This document shows, in pieces, positions 26,307 through 34,670 of a stretch of 64,000 nt of DNA (position 1 is its first letter; every line of letters begins with the position of its first letter). The stretch is from Ensifer sp. LC11 (GTDB lineage Bacteria; Pseudomonadota; Alphaproteobacteria; Rhizobiales; Rhizobiaceae). The stretch spans positions 49,807-113,806 of the forward strand of contig NZ_MBSO01000014.1 in assembly GCF_001695835.1 (NCBI RefSeq), read 5' to 3'. Made by a program: the position numbers and the translations under genes. The notes under the pieces were generated by a model. That model saw nothing but the letters and a program-made list of their open reading frames with translations. It was not told the origin of the DNA and made no database searches.

Positions 26307-27503
26307 ATGGACGACGCGTGGCCAACCTGGCTCTCGATCATGGAGCATGGATCAGTCGGTGAGGCGCGAACGCGATCGTTCTTGATCGATCGCTTCTGGG
26401 TTCTTGAGCGAAGCGTCGACATCGACGGCGCTGACTTTCTGATACAGCTGCGAAACCCCACTCAACGCTTTACAGATAATAAGCCACCGCGTATTGGCGT
26501 CATCCAGGCTAAGTACTTCCAAGATCGTCGCACGACCCACTATATCCCTAAGAGCTATGTGCTCGACGATAAGGGAACGCCACTGGAAGGATTTTTTTCA
26601 CTGCTCCACGTGGGGATGGAGGACAGCGGTGTCATGTACCTTCTTTCGGCCAAGGATATCGCTGACAATCTCACGCTCAGTACCGCCCGTTCACCCGAAG
26701 CATATGTCGTTGGCACCAAGGCATTGGTGGACGCCTTCCGTGTCAACTCCCGAAAGTTATCGCTCGATAGGATCGCGCATAGCCTCCGGTCACAATCTTA
26801 CCAACAGTTGGCGGCCATCTCCGATCAACTCAATATCCCTTTCCGGCGCGTCAATAAGGACGATATCGATTTTAACTGGACCCTTCCGTTGCCCAATCCA
26901 ATTGGCGACATCACCAAGATGTTTGTCGACCAGAAAGAGGAATTACGGGGACTTCTATTCGAGATGGAAGAGGTAATTCAGATCGTCGACTCTATCCTCG
27001 CGGAGAAAGATCCGCGGAAGGCTCTCTCACGCCTGGATGAGCTAAACAATCACGTCGACGGGCGTCGAAAGATCCCTTTCGGCGTAAGGTCGGATTTTCG
27101 ATGGGACGATTTCGAGGAAGCGCTCAGCAGGCACGGGTACTGGTTGGATGCGCTTCAACATGATGGCTTGCTTGCTGCGTATGTAACCATGGGAGAGCTC
27201 CTCCGAGATGAACTTACTGCCCATACGCAGGCGAATCCACCGACCCAGGTCAATGACTTTTTGGAAGCGGATCTCCAATACGATCCCCTTTCCTTCAAAG
27301 TTAAGAGCATGACTATTTCACATGGCGCAGCAGGAGGGGGTTCGCCCGAGATCACATCGGCGGGACATGTGCGAGTCTCGCGGCCGTATGATCAGTGGAC
27401 TATGAGGAAATCGAATGCGGTTGAGCATGTCGTCCACAATGTCTGGTGGAGCGCCATGGGCAAAGTTGTAGGAGACCGCTACCCGCATCCGGATGATATT
27501 TGA
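26307..27503 (+). CDS. DUF4365-type (PD-(D/E)XK-like) protein
   Basis: This 398-residue protein has an N-terminal domain (about 1-150) that follows the DUF4365 pattern: GSVGEARTRSFLIDR with Glu19, DIDGADFLIQL with Asp40/Asp43, and IGVIQAKYFQ with the Q-x-K pair Gln67-Lys69. These are the elements of a restriction-endonuclease-like active site. The remaining 250 residues are not recognised and may form a partner or sensor domain. A strong GGAGGAATACT ribosome site precedes the ATG. It sits first in a cluster of nuclease-like and Gabija genes, so a phage-defence role is likely but unproven. Confidence 0.7.
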   Translation: MDDAWPTWLSIMEHGSVGEARTRSFLIDRFWVLERSVDIDGADFLIQLRNPTQRFTDNKPPRIGVIQAKYFQDRRTTHYIPKSYVLDDKGTPLEGFFSLLHVGMEDSGVMYLLSAKDIADNLTLSTARSPEAYVVGTKALVDAFRVNSRKLSLDRIAHSLRSQSYQQLAAISDQLNIPFRRVNKDDIDFNWTLPLPNPIGDITKMFVDQKEELRGLLFEMEEVIQIVDSILAEKDPRKALSRLDELNNHVDGRRKIPFGVRSDFRWDDFEEALSRHGYWLDALQHDGLLAAYVTMGELLRDELTAHTQANPPTQVNDFLEADLQYDPLSFKVKSMTISHGAAGGGSPEITSAGHVRVSRPYDQWTMRKSNAVEHVVHNVWWSAMGKVVGDRYPHPDDI

Positions 27504-27933
27504 TATCTGCGCCGGCGCGGCAATCATGGGAGCCAACGAGCTCGTCAAGAATACCGCGTCTGATCGAGCAGGGCACGCAAATCATTGGTCTCAGCCAGCA
27601 TCGTCGCCAGGACGCCATACCGCAGCGGCGCGGCAGAGTGTGGGGGCAGGGGGAGGTTTCGGGTGTGGGAAGTGATCTAATGCTCGTCTATGCCTTTCCT
27701 CCCAAGAGGTTGAGCTTATCGAAGAAGACGCGATTTCGCTTTTGGTAAGCGTGGTAAAGGGTTGCGGCGGACGTTCGAAGCCTATCAAACCAATGATACG
27801 GGTTAATATGGTGACGCGACGCTCGACAGGTTATCCAAAGTGCGTCAGAGGGTCATGCATGCGTCTCGAACGTTGAGGCAGTGATGTCTTTTGCAACAGT
27901 CAGGCAAAAGCGGCGCCGAAAAAGAAGACGGGT
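27504..27933. other. Intergenic stretch, no gene recognised
   Basis: 430 bp between two nuclease-like genes. No family similarity in any short open frame, no tRNA and no insertion-sequence end were seen. It probably holds the promoter of the 27934 gene. Confidence 0.35.
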
Positions 27934-29310
27934 ATGGAGGGTCTTTTGGTAACGCGTGTGTCCCTGGAGAGGTTTAAGCTTCTCGGCTGTTGGGGAGCGA
28001 GTGAGGAATTTCGCACCATGGCGAGCCTTAAGTCCGCCTGGGCAACGGATGATGAGCATGTGATCGCGGGTGTCTACTTCATCGAGTCGGAGGAGGTGTT
28101 CACCTACATTCTGCAAGTGAAGGACCGTTCAGGCCGATACGGTGGCTTTTTTCTCGCTGCGCCCCTTGTGACGGCGAGAGAAGCCGAGGCAGCGCTCAGG
28201 TCCGACCTTAAGATCATTGAAACCGGTGAAAAGCCAGCGCCAGAACTTGAGCCGGCGAAAGGTGGCGTCGATCTGTTCCAATCGGGCCTAGTCATCGATC
28301 CGAATCTGAAGTTTTTGAATTTGCGTGATAGCCAGAACTCATCCGCGACCCGAGCGGCGATTGCCGAAGTCGCGCGATGGTACGACGATCTCGATGGGAA
28401 CTTCGTCAAGGACTTCCAGAGCTCTGGCATCGACGGGCGGGTCTGGGAACTCTATCTCTTCGCCGCATTCACTGAAATGGGGTTCACATTCGATCAGTCA
28501 AATTCCGTTCCTGATTTCCGTCTCTCCCGTGGCGGGAAAAAGGTGTTTATCGAGGCGGTGACTGCGAACCCGAGCAACGGGAAACAGTTCGATATAGCTG
28601 GACCGCCTCCGCCGCCTCCCGATGATTTTGCCGGATACATCGAAAACGACATGCCGCAGAAATTCGGGTCGCCGCTTCGCAGCAAGGTGAAGAAGAAATA
28701 TTGGGAAGCGTCTGACGTTGCTGGGCACCCGTTCGTTCTGGCGATCGCAGATTTTCACGCTCCTGCATCAATGACCTGGTCTCAGACAGCACTCTCATTC
28801 TACTTGTACGGTATCGGAGTCGAGTTGAGAAAGGAACACCCCAACTACAAGAAGGCCGTCGAGAAAAAGCTCGGAGACCATGTCGTTGGTGCGAAGGTCG
28901 TGCCGACGAATTTTTTCGGTCAAGAGGAGCACAGGAACGTTTCCGCCATCCTCTTCTCCAACGCGGGGACGCTTGCCAAATTCAACCGGATGGGTGTGCT
29001 TGCAGGCTTCGGTGATCCGAGAGTTCAGCTTCGCCGCATTGGAGGGTTGTACAACTATCAACCAGGGGCCGTCGATCCTGTCAGTTTCGAGATCAATGTG
29101 GAGGATCCAGACTATGAAGAAGCATGGTCGGATGAGATCGAGATTTACCACAACCCAGACGCACTCGTGCCGCTCGAGCATGAACTTTTCCCGACAGCTA
29201 CGCACTTCTATATGAAGGAAGGGGAACTGCTATGGCATGGGCCAGAGCGAAGAGTACTATATTCGTTCACTCAAAGCATTGAGGTGAATCGACCTGGGAG
29301 AGCTGAATAA
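27934..29310 (+). CDS. Uncharacterised protein with PD-(D/E)XK-like core
   Basis: This 458-residue protein has no family I can name. About residues 166-212 read like a restriction-endonuclease-type core: Glu172 in GRVWELYLFAAFTEMGF, Asp194 in SVPDFRLSRGG, and Glu207 in VFIEAVTANPS, although the usual Lys after the second acid is Ala-Val here. A proline run (GPPPPPPDD) near 224 follows. The N-terminal 90 residues look like a small separate domain. Ribosome-site support for the ATG at 27934 is weak and a later start is possible. Its position between other defence-type genes suggests an antiviral role. Confidence 0.6.
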   Translation: MEGLLVTRVSLERFKLLGCWGASEEFRTMASLKSAWATDDEHVIAGVYFIESEEVFTYILQVKDRSGRYGGFFLAAPLVTAREAEAALRSDLKIIETGEKPAPELEPAKGGVDLFQSGLVIDPNLKFLNLRDSQNSSATRAAIAEVARWYDDLDGNFVKDFQSSGIDGRVWELYLFAAFTEMGFTFDQSNSVPDFRLSRGGKKVFIEAVTANPSNGKQFDIAGPPPPPPDDFAGYIENDMPQKFGSPLRSKVKKKYWEASDVAGHPFVLAIADFHAPASMTWSQTALSFYLYGIGVELRKEHPNYKKAVEKKLGDHVVGAKVVPTNFFGQEEHRNVSAILFSNAGTLAKFNRMGVLAGFGDPRVQLRRIGGLYNYQPGAVDPVSFEINVEDPDYEEAWSDEIEIYHNPDALVPLEHELFPTATHFYMKEGELLWHGPERRVLYSFTQSIEVNRPGRAE

Positions 29311-29754
29311 CCTCGCCCGGTATTTGTGCTTTCCGTGCCAGCCAGTACTGAAGCAAACTGACGGCTTTCGGGCGCGCAAGCGGGTGCTGTGGACGGCCGA
29401 CACCGCCGTCCCGCGCAACGAACTGCTAGACCGCTCCGGGCTAATTCGAGCACTAGATCGCGTGCGGCGGCAAGGTCCGCGGTGGATTTGATGGAGCCGC
29501 ACTTCACGAGCTCCGTGCAAGGCTTGTTGCGAGGATGTTCGTGTTCTGGGCCAAAAAGATGTGTAACGGGGGTTTGAAGCGCCGGTGGTCGGCCCTTACA
29601 ATTATGGTGCGCGGAGTTAGGAGTGGCCTTCTCCATAGCATCACGGAGAAACGACCATGAGCAGCCGCGAGGACAACCGACGCGCATCGCAGAGCGCTTG
29701 AAACTTATCTCCAGCAACTGATCGTTCAGGGTTACCGAGTAAGCTGACCAGGAT
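29311..29754. other. Intergenic stretch with short broken reading frames
   Basis: This 444-bp stretch contains no complete gene. A ribosome-site-preceded ATG at 29657 gives only 14 codons (MSSREDNRRASQSA), while another frame just downstream reads ALETYLQQLIVQGYRVS to a stop near 29748. The two could be remnants of one small gene split by a frameshift. Confidence 0.35.
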
Positions 29755-30450
29755 TCATCGCTTTTTTCCCGAGATGTAGGCGAACTCGGTCAGGCCGGCT
29801 TTCATCCACAGAGTGGGATTGTTTTCGGGGGTGGTTACTTTGGTCTTGAGTACGGCTTCCACTTCCCGCAGGTAGGCGACTCCTCCATCCAGCGAAGTAA
29901 GCAGAGTATCAACGAAACGATCCTTGTTCGGCGGATAGTTGAAGTCAGTTTCGGTGTCGAAGATCTTATGCTTCTCGCTGGCATCGACGTAGCTGTTGAT
30001 CGCTGTTTCCAGAATCCAGAAATTATAGATGAGCACTACCGACGCATCGTGTTCACGATTGAGCGTCAGTACCAGTTCGGGTTTCCACTCAATGGCTTTG
30101 CTCAGGAGGTCGTCGGTGAGATGGCCCGTGAACTTGTTGCGAAGGTAGGAAAAGAACTCTGCAGCGCCTGCAATCGCGGCATACCCGGCGCTAAGTCCGC
30201 GATGATCCTTGTAAAGAAATCGCACCGCACTCTCAAAGTCCCTCAGGTTGTGGAAGGCAATGAAAGCAGTTTTCAGGTGGGCAATCGCCAAATAGAGACC
30301 CTTGTTGCGAATCTCCAGCGCGGCCTCCTCGAGGTCGTTCCTTATCAATAGGCATTTAAGTAGTTTCGCTTCTATCATCAGTCGCATCTTTATGTTGTGG
30401 TCCCGCACCATACGCTTCGTGTATAGGATGTAAATCTGCCTTGCAGGCAC
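29755..30450 (-). CDS. Hypothetical protein in defence island
   Basis: This 231-residue, helix-rich protein has no domain I recognise. It contains ALEIRNKGLYLAIAHLKTAFIAFHN and a Phe/Tyr-rich centre (AAEFFSYLRNKFTGHLTDDLL), without transmembrane segments or catalytic motifs. The start is taken as the GTG at 30450; an internal ATG at 30411 is possible. It is divergent from the nuclease-like gene at 30473 with only 22 bp between them, so the two probably share a compact promoter. Confidence 0.55.
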   Translation of the reverse strand: MPARQIYILYTKRMVRDHNIKMRLMIEAKLLKCLLIRNDLEEAALEIRNKGLYLAIAHLKTAFIAFHNLRDFESAVRFLYKDHRGLSAGYAAIAGAAEFFSYLRNKFTGHLTDDLLSKAIEWKPELVLTLNREHDASVVLIYNFWILETAINSYVDASEKHKIFDTETDFNYPPNKDRFVDTLLTSLDGGVAYLREVEAVLKTKVTTPENNPTLWMKAGLTEFAYISGKKR

Positions 30451-30472
30451 ATCATGATTGACGGGCTAGGGA

Positions 30473-31231
30473 ATGAGCACGCATACGGAAGAGCAAGTAC
30501 ACGAGCACCTTTACGCGGTCGGCCTGGAAGCGGTCGTGAAGGATTGCCCGATCTTGGATCATCCTGGGCCCCTTCCAGATATTGATCCTGAAGCAGAACC
30601 CAGTTTCGAGCTGTGGCGTCTCATTAAGACCCGCGCTTACGGTAGGCTGCGACGTCTGCACAATACGGTGCGCTATGGATCGTTCGTGGGAAGCAAGGTC
30701 TCGCTCCCCACAGATTCCAGCCGCCCGATGGAACTCGATCTGCTTGGCACACATGAAGACGGTTTATTCGTTCTTGAGCTGAAAGTGGATAGGTCCGCGG
30801 AACGTAACGCCTTCTCGGAATTATTCGCGTACAGCAACTACATTGCCGGCATGTTCGCATTGTCCGGGCACCAGGACATCACCAACGTGCTTGTGGCGAG
30901 TCTCAGTGTAAAGATCACGCGACAGGCATTCCTGTATGACCTCCTGATCAATGACAGGAACATCATCGTCTACCAGCCAAGCTTTGGGACCGACGAGGTT
31001 ACAAGTCTGCAGTTGGAACTCTGGCTTCCGAGCGATGACGATTTCCAGCATTTCACGAATGACCTGCTGTCGCACGAGGCGATGGCCTGTGCTGTGATTT
31101 CCTTTGATGATCTCGAAGGGTGGTACGATGCTCAGCAGTTATGCGGCCCAACTCATGGAGGCAGACCGCCTGCATGGGTTCTGCTTTGTTCGCAAGCCAT
31201 GGAAAGAGATTCCCCGCTACTATCGAAATAG
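30473..31231 (+). CDS. PD-(D/E)XK nuclease-like protein
   Basis: This is a 252-residue protein. Residues 80-125 carry a clear nuclease pattern: MELDLLGTHEDGLFVLELKVDRSAERNAFSELFAYSNYI, with Glu87/Asp89 and the E-x-K motif Glu102-Leu-Lys104, as in DUF91/NucS-type and other DNA-cleaving folds. The ATG at 30473 follows TAGGGA. Its last 104 bp overlap the start of the next gene in another frame, an unusually long overlap that suggests tight coupling or a frameshift joining the two. Confidence 0.65.
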   Translation: MSTHTEEQVHEHLYAVGLEAVVKDCPILDHPGPLPDIDPEAEPSFELWRLIKTRAYGRLRRLHNTVRYGSFVGSKVSLPTDSSRPMELDLLGTHEDGLFVLELKVDRSAERNAFSELFAYSNYIAGMFALSGHQDITNVLVASLSVKITRQAFLYDLLINDRNIIVYQPSFGTDEVTSLQLELWLPSDDDFQHFTNDLLSHEAMACAVISFDDLEGWYDAQQLCGPTHGGRPPAWVLLCSQAMERDSPLLSK

Positions 31232-31709
31232 CCTTTTCATCTGCGCCCTGAATCCATTCAGGGTGGCGGTTGCCGAGCGAGCGAACGCAATTACGGCGCA
31301 AATCGACTCAGATAAACGCAGCGAGTTTTTCGAAATGCCGGAAATGGCATTCGACGGCCGTGTGGTGCGGATCGCGCAGCGAGCCGTGAAAGATTGCTTA
31401 GCGCACCACACGGGTGGAGAGCTCGAGACGCCTTACTGGGGGAGCATAGTCGAAACTAGCAGTGAGGTAGTCTACACCCACAATTTCGGTTTCCGGCCGA
31501 CAGGAATGCTGCGCGAGGCCTATACAAGCTATCTCAACGAACGCTTCGCGATCGAGGCGGCGGGTGGCTGGGGCGACGACCTGTCGGTACTGAAAATCAA
31601 CAATGTCAACAACTGGTTGCAAGCTTGGGAGTTTATGCGGATGTGCGGCTTCGCCCAGTCTGGCACGGAAGCCGACGCACCTGAAGATAGCGATGACCAA
31701 CTGTCTTAG
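31128..31709 (+). CDS. Hypothetical partner of the 30473 nuclease-like protein
   Basis: This 193-residue protein is of unrecognised family. It begins MLSSYAAQLMEADRLHGFCF with GAAGGGTGG upstream and ends in an acidic tail (EADAPEDSDDQLS). It contains aromatic-rich segments (PWKEIPRYYRNSLFICALNPF, NNVNNWLQAWEFMRMCGF) but no known motif. It overlaps the preceding nuclease-like gene by 104 bp and is convergent with gajB. The two may form a two-component defence or toxin-antitoxin pair; this is inferred from layout only. Confidence 0.55.
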   Translation: MLSSYAAQLMEADRLHGFCFVRKPWKEIPRYYRNSLFICALNPFRVAVAERANAITAQIDSDKRSEFFEMPEMAFDGRVVRIAQRAVKDCLAHHTGGELETPYWGSIVETSSEVVYTHNFGFRPTGMLREAYTSYLNERFAIEAAGGWGDDLSVLKINNVNNWLQAWEFMRMCGFAQSGTEADAPEDSDDQLS

Positions 31710-31805
31710 TATCTCACCCTCGAGCGCTTCGCCGGATTCGAGGTTGGCGACACCGGTTGATATGGCTGAAACGTAACAACTCCTGGGACGGCTGTTCCCA
31801 GAACC

Positions 31806-32945
31806 CTACTGAAAGGTCGAGAATCCGGGGATCTCTTGACCCTCTGGGAGATCGGCGACAACGGCGATCACATGTCGGGCACGCGTCAACGCAACATAGA
31901 ATTTGGCACGAGTCTCGGCCTCTAGTTTGAATTGCGGGTCTCTGAGCCACGACATCATATCTTGTGTGGGGTAGACAACCACGCGGTCGAACCCAAGCCC
32001 TTTGGAGCGCCCGAAAGTGAGGGTAGGCAGATCGGCGGATGCGACCCTCACGTTGGAAGCCCAGCGGAGTTGCACCGGGCGGCCGGTTCCGAGATAGCGA
32101 GGTAGATCCTTGCGACTGACGATGTAAAGTCCGGCATCTTCGGGCACCGGTTGGCGGCAATCTGCGCAGTCACATGCACCAGTCGCCGTCATGGCAGGAT
32201 ATAGCTTGGACGACAATGCACATATCGCCGCACTGTTTCGGTGCGATGTGGCCAGGCTGGTCACATCGATATCGCACACGAGCTTCTTTGGTAGCGTATC
32301 GCGAATGAAGCTCTCTATCCCGCCATTTCTGTATTTCCCATGGCGAGCTTCGTTGTGGGTGAGGTAGGTGACCTGCCGCGGGTCTCCTACCAGAACGATA
32401 TTGGAGGGGCTCTTGAACAACGCCATCAGGACATCGAGATCGTGGCCGGCAAGATCCTGCACTTCATCCACAAAGATGTACGGATAGATCCGCGAAAAAC
32501 GCTCGAAAACTGCGCCGGCTGATGCCTTGTCGCAGCGGATGACCAGCTTCGCCAATTTGTCGGAGTAGAGGCGGTTGCGCCGATCGAAATAATAGCGCTG
32601 GAACTCGGCTTCTCCCCAATAGACGGGGAACCCTGCCTTGGTCCTATACCGCAATCCTGACCGCTTCGAGTCGAGCAGCATTCCGGTTACATCCCAATCA
32701 AAGAGCTTTCCCTGAAATGGTTTGATGCCATGCTCGATCAGCAGACTAAACCATGTCTGGATGCGCACGTTGCCTGGAACCGAGCCATGGATCTCGACGA
32801 ATTTGCGCCGGATCTCCTCTTCGTTCGATTCAGTGTAGGTGGTAATCAGGACGCGTTTGGGCCCAGCGGCAAGAGCCTGCCGGACCAGGTAGGTGGTTTT
32901 CCCCGAACCAGCGGCGGCGATGACCAGCTTGTTCGGCCCGATCAT
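31806..32945 (-). CDS. gajB: Gabija GajB-like UvrD/Rep-family helicase
   Basis: This 379-residue superfamily 1 helicase-like ATPase starts MIGPNKLVIAAAGSGKTTYLV, with Walker A at 10-17. Motif II is IFVDEVQDLAG, motif III LVGDPRQVTYLTHN, motif V TFGRSKGLGFDRVVVYPT, and motif VI KFYVALTRARHVIAVV. It is shorter than the roughly 490 residues known for GajB. The ATG overlaps the gajA stop (ATGA), giving strict coupling. In Gabija, GajB is thought to sense or use DNA and nucleotides and to activate the GajA nuclease. Confidence 0.85.
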   Translation of the reverse strand: MIGPNKLVIAAAGSGKTTYLVRQALAAGPKRVLITTYTESNEEEIRRKFVEIHGSVPGNVRIQTWFSLLIEHGIKPFQGKLFDWDVTGMLLDSKRSGLRYRTKAGFPVYWGEAEFQRYYFDRRNRLYSDKLAKLVIRCDKASAGAVFERFSRIYPYIFVDEVQDLAGHDLDVLMALFKSPSNIVLVGDPRQVTYLTHNEARHGKYRNGGIESFIRDTLPKKLVCDIDVTSLATSHRNSAAICALSSKLYPAMTATGACDCADCRQPVPEDAGLYIVSRKDLPRYLGTGRPVQLRWASNVRVASADLPTLTFGRSKGLGFDRVVVYPTQDMMSWLRDPQFKLEAETRAKFYVALTRARHVIAVVADLPEGQEIPGFSTFQ

Positions 32946-34573
32946 TCGGCGATCGCGTCCAGTATATATTTCGGATAGGTGATGCTGGTAGGCGACGAGA
33001 AGATCGCTAGTGCGCAATCGGTCTTCTTTCGCAGCATGTAGCGATGGAGGTCATCGAGTGTGTAATCGGTGCCAAAAAGCTTGTTGAGCGCGTCTACGCC
33101 GTTCGCCTTCAGCAGCTTCGGCTCCAGTGTATTGTAATTGAACGCCTTATCTCCAATGACCAGATCGCCCTTATCGATCTTGGGGTCATAGCAAATCTTG
33201 ATATGTGCAACGCCATCGAACCCAGCATATTTCGTTTTTAGCCTGTCGATATTGCCGTCGTTGTCCGTTGCGACGGCCACGGGGATTTTCAATGCCTTAG
33301 CCAGTTCAAGGAAACGCAGGAATGCGGTCCCCACCGAGATGACATCGATCTCGTCATCAATCGGCAAGCGCCCTTTGTTGGCATCCATGTAGGCGCGCTG
33401 GACAATCAGCTCGTCGCAATCACCTTCGACGAGGATCGATTTCTGGGAGAGTATCAGGCGCAGGGTGTTGTAACCGGGTAGCTTGTGGAAGAATTCGCTG
33501 GCCTCGAGGTCCTTGATCCGCGTGACCCGCGCATCGCGTAGCAATATGAGGTGGGCCAGTCCGAGCTTGTTCGCGACGAAGCTGCTATGTGTGGTTATGA
33601 TGACCTGCTTGCCGCTGTTGTCAGTGCTAATATCACTAATGAGTTGGTTCAGCTTGGAATGCGATAGGTGGTTTTCCGGCTCCTCGACGAGTAGGACGGT
33701 CGCTTCGCTGTTCTTCTTACTGCTCAGGGCAAGCCGCGTCTTGACGATACATTGCTCGCCTTTGCCAATGTAGTGGAACGGAACGTCCTCGATATAGGTC
33801 ATGAGGCTGTTTTCCCACGCATTGTGGGACGACATATCAACCGAGATGCTAACGTTTTTCCGGCTGATCTTAGCCGCTTCTGCCAGCCTCTTGTTGATGG
33901 CGTTAACATTGCCATCGCCTTTGAAAGCGTCTTTGAGCCTTCGGTGCGCCTGCGATATCGCAACGCGTTCTTTCTCGTCCAGGAACTCTCTGACGATACG
34001 AGCGATATACATATCCGAGCCGCTCTGAACTCGGGTGCTTGTTGAATCGATCATCGCGGACTTGATGGGGATTCCGCGAGCCGTCGCAGGTTGGCGGGAG
34101 AATTCCCACCATTGGACATGGTAAAATTCCAACGGGATAGAGGCGATTTCCTTGGTTTTCAGCAGCTGCGTATAGGAACCATCGTATTTGGTATCGAACT
34201 CAATCGTGAAAAGCAGACCGCATGCTTTGTCGTTCTTTTCAGAGTTCTTGTTTCCGCGCAGGTCTTCCAACACATCGTCATCGCCCCCAAGGAATAGTTC
34301 GATCTGAATGTCGGGCGGGGGCAGTGGTACTTTCGTGCCGATGCTTTTCAGATAGGCCTGCTCAGCGTTCCGGTTGAAGAGGTACGGCGACAGCTCGTTG
34401 CGCAGATATTTCCCATTCAGCATGCCAGTGAGGCACAGATGGATTGCTTCCAAAAGCGTGGATTTTCCGGCCTCGTTGTTGCCGACGATAATGTTGACGC
34501 CCTTGTTGAAATCGATCTCGAACCAACCTTCAAAACATTTGAAGTTCTTGATCTTGGCCTTCTCGATGTACAT
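32942..34573 (-). CDS. gajA: Gabija GajA-like OLD-family ATPase-TOPRIM nuclease
   Basis: This 543-residue protein has an SMC/ABC-like ATPase head: Walker A GNNEAGKST at 31-39, signature IGKGEQ near 269, Walker B VLLVEEPENHL at 293-303 and the H-loop TTHS at 327-330. A TOPRIM nuclease domain follows, with ILVEGDCDE (Glu383) and VATDNDGN (Asp437/Asp439) as metal ligands. The ATG at 34573 follows GGGGGAGCG; the longer open frame from 34693 is not supported. Architecture and the overlapping helicase gene identify a Gabija-type, OLD class 2 anti-phage system. Confidence 0.88.
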   Translation of the reverse strand: MYIEKAKIKNFKCFEGWFEIDFNKGVNIIVGNNEAGKSTLLEAIHLCLTGMLNGKYLRNELSPYLFNRNAEQAYLKSIGTKVPLPPPDIQIELFLGGDDDVLEDLRGNKNSEKNDKACGLLFTIEFDTKYDGSYTQLLKTKEIASIPLEFYHVQWWEFSRQPATARGIPIKSAMIDSTSTRVQSGSDMYIARIVREFLDEKERVAISQAHRRLKDAFKGDGNVNAINKRLAEAAKISRKNVSISVDMSSHNAWENSLMTYIEDVPFHYIGKGEQCIVKTRLALSSKKNSEATVLLVEEPENHLSHSKLNQLISDISTDNSGKQVIITTHSSFVANKLGLAHLILLRDARVTRIKDLEASEFFHKLPGYNTLRLILSQKSILVEGDCDELIVQRAYMDANKGRLPIDDEIDVISVGTAFLRFLELAKALKIPVAVATDNDGNIDRLKTKYAGFDGVAHIKICYDPKIDKGDLVIGDKAFNYNTLEPKLLKANGVDALNKLFGTDYTLDDLHRYMLRKKTDCALAIFSSPTSITYPKYILDAIAE

Positions 34574-34670
34574 CGCTCCCCCCGATTCCCGCGCAACAAC
34601 CATAGCTTGTTCGGTGGGATGCAGCGAGCAGGTATAAGAGAATGTTGTGGATCGGCAGGCGACGACGATG

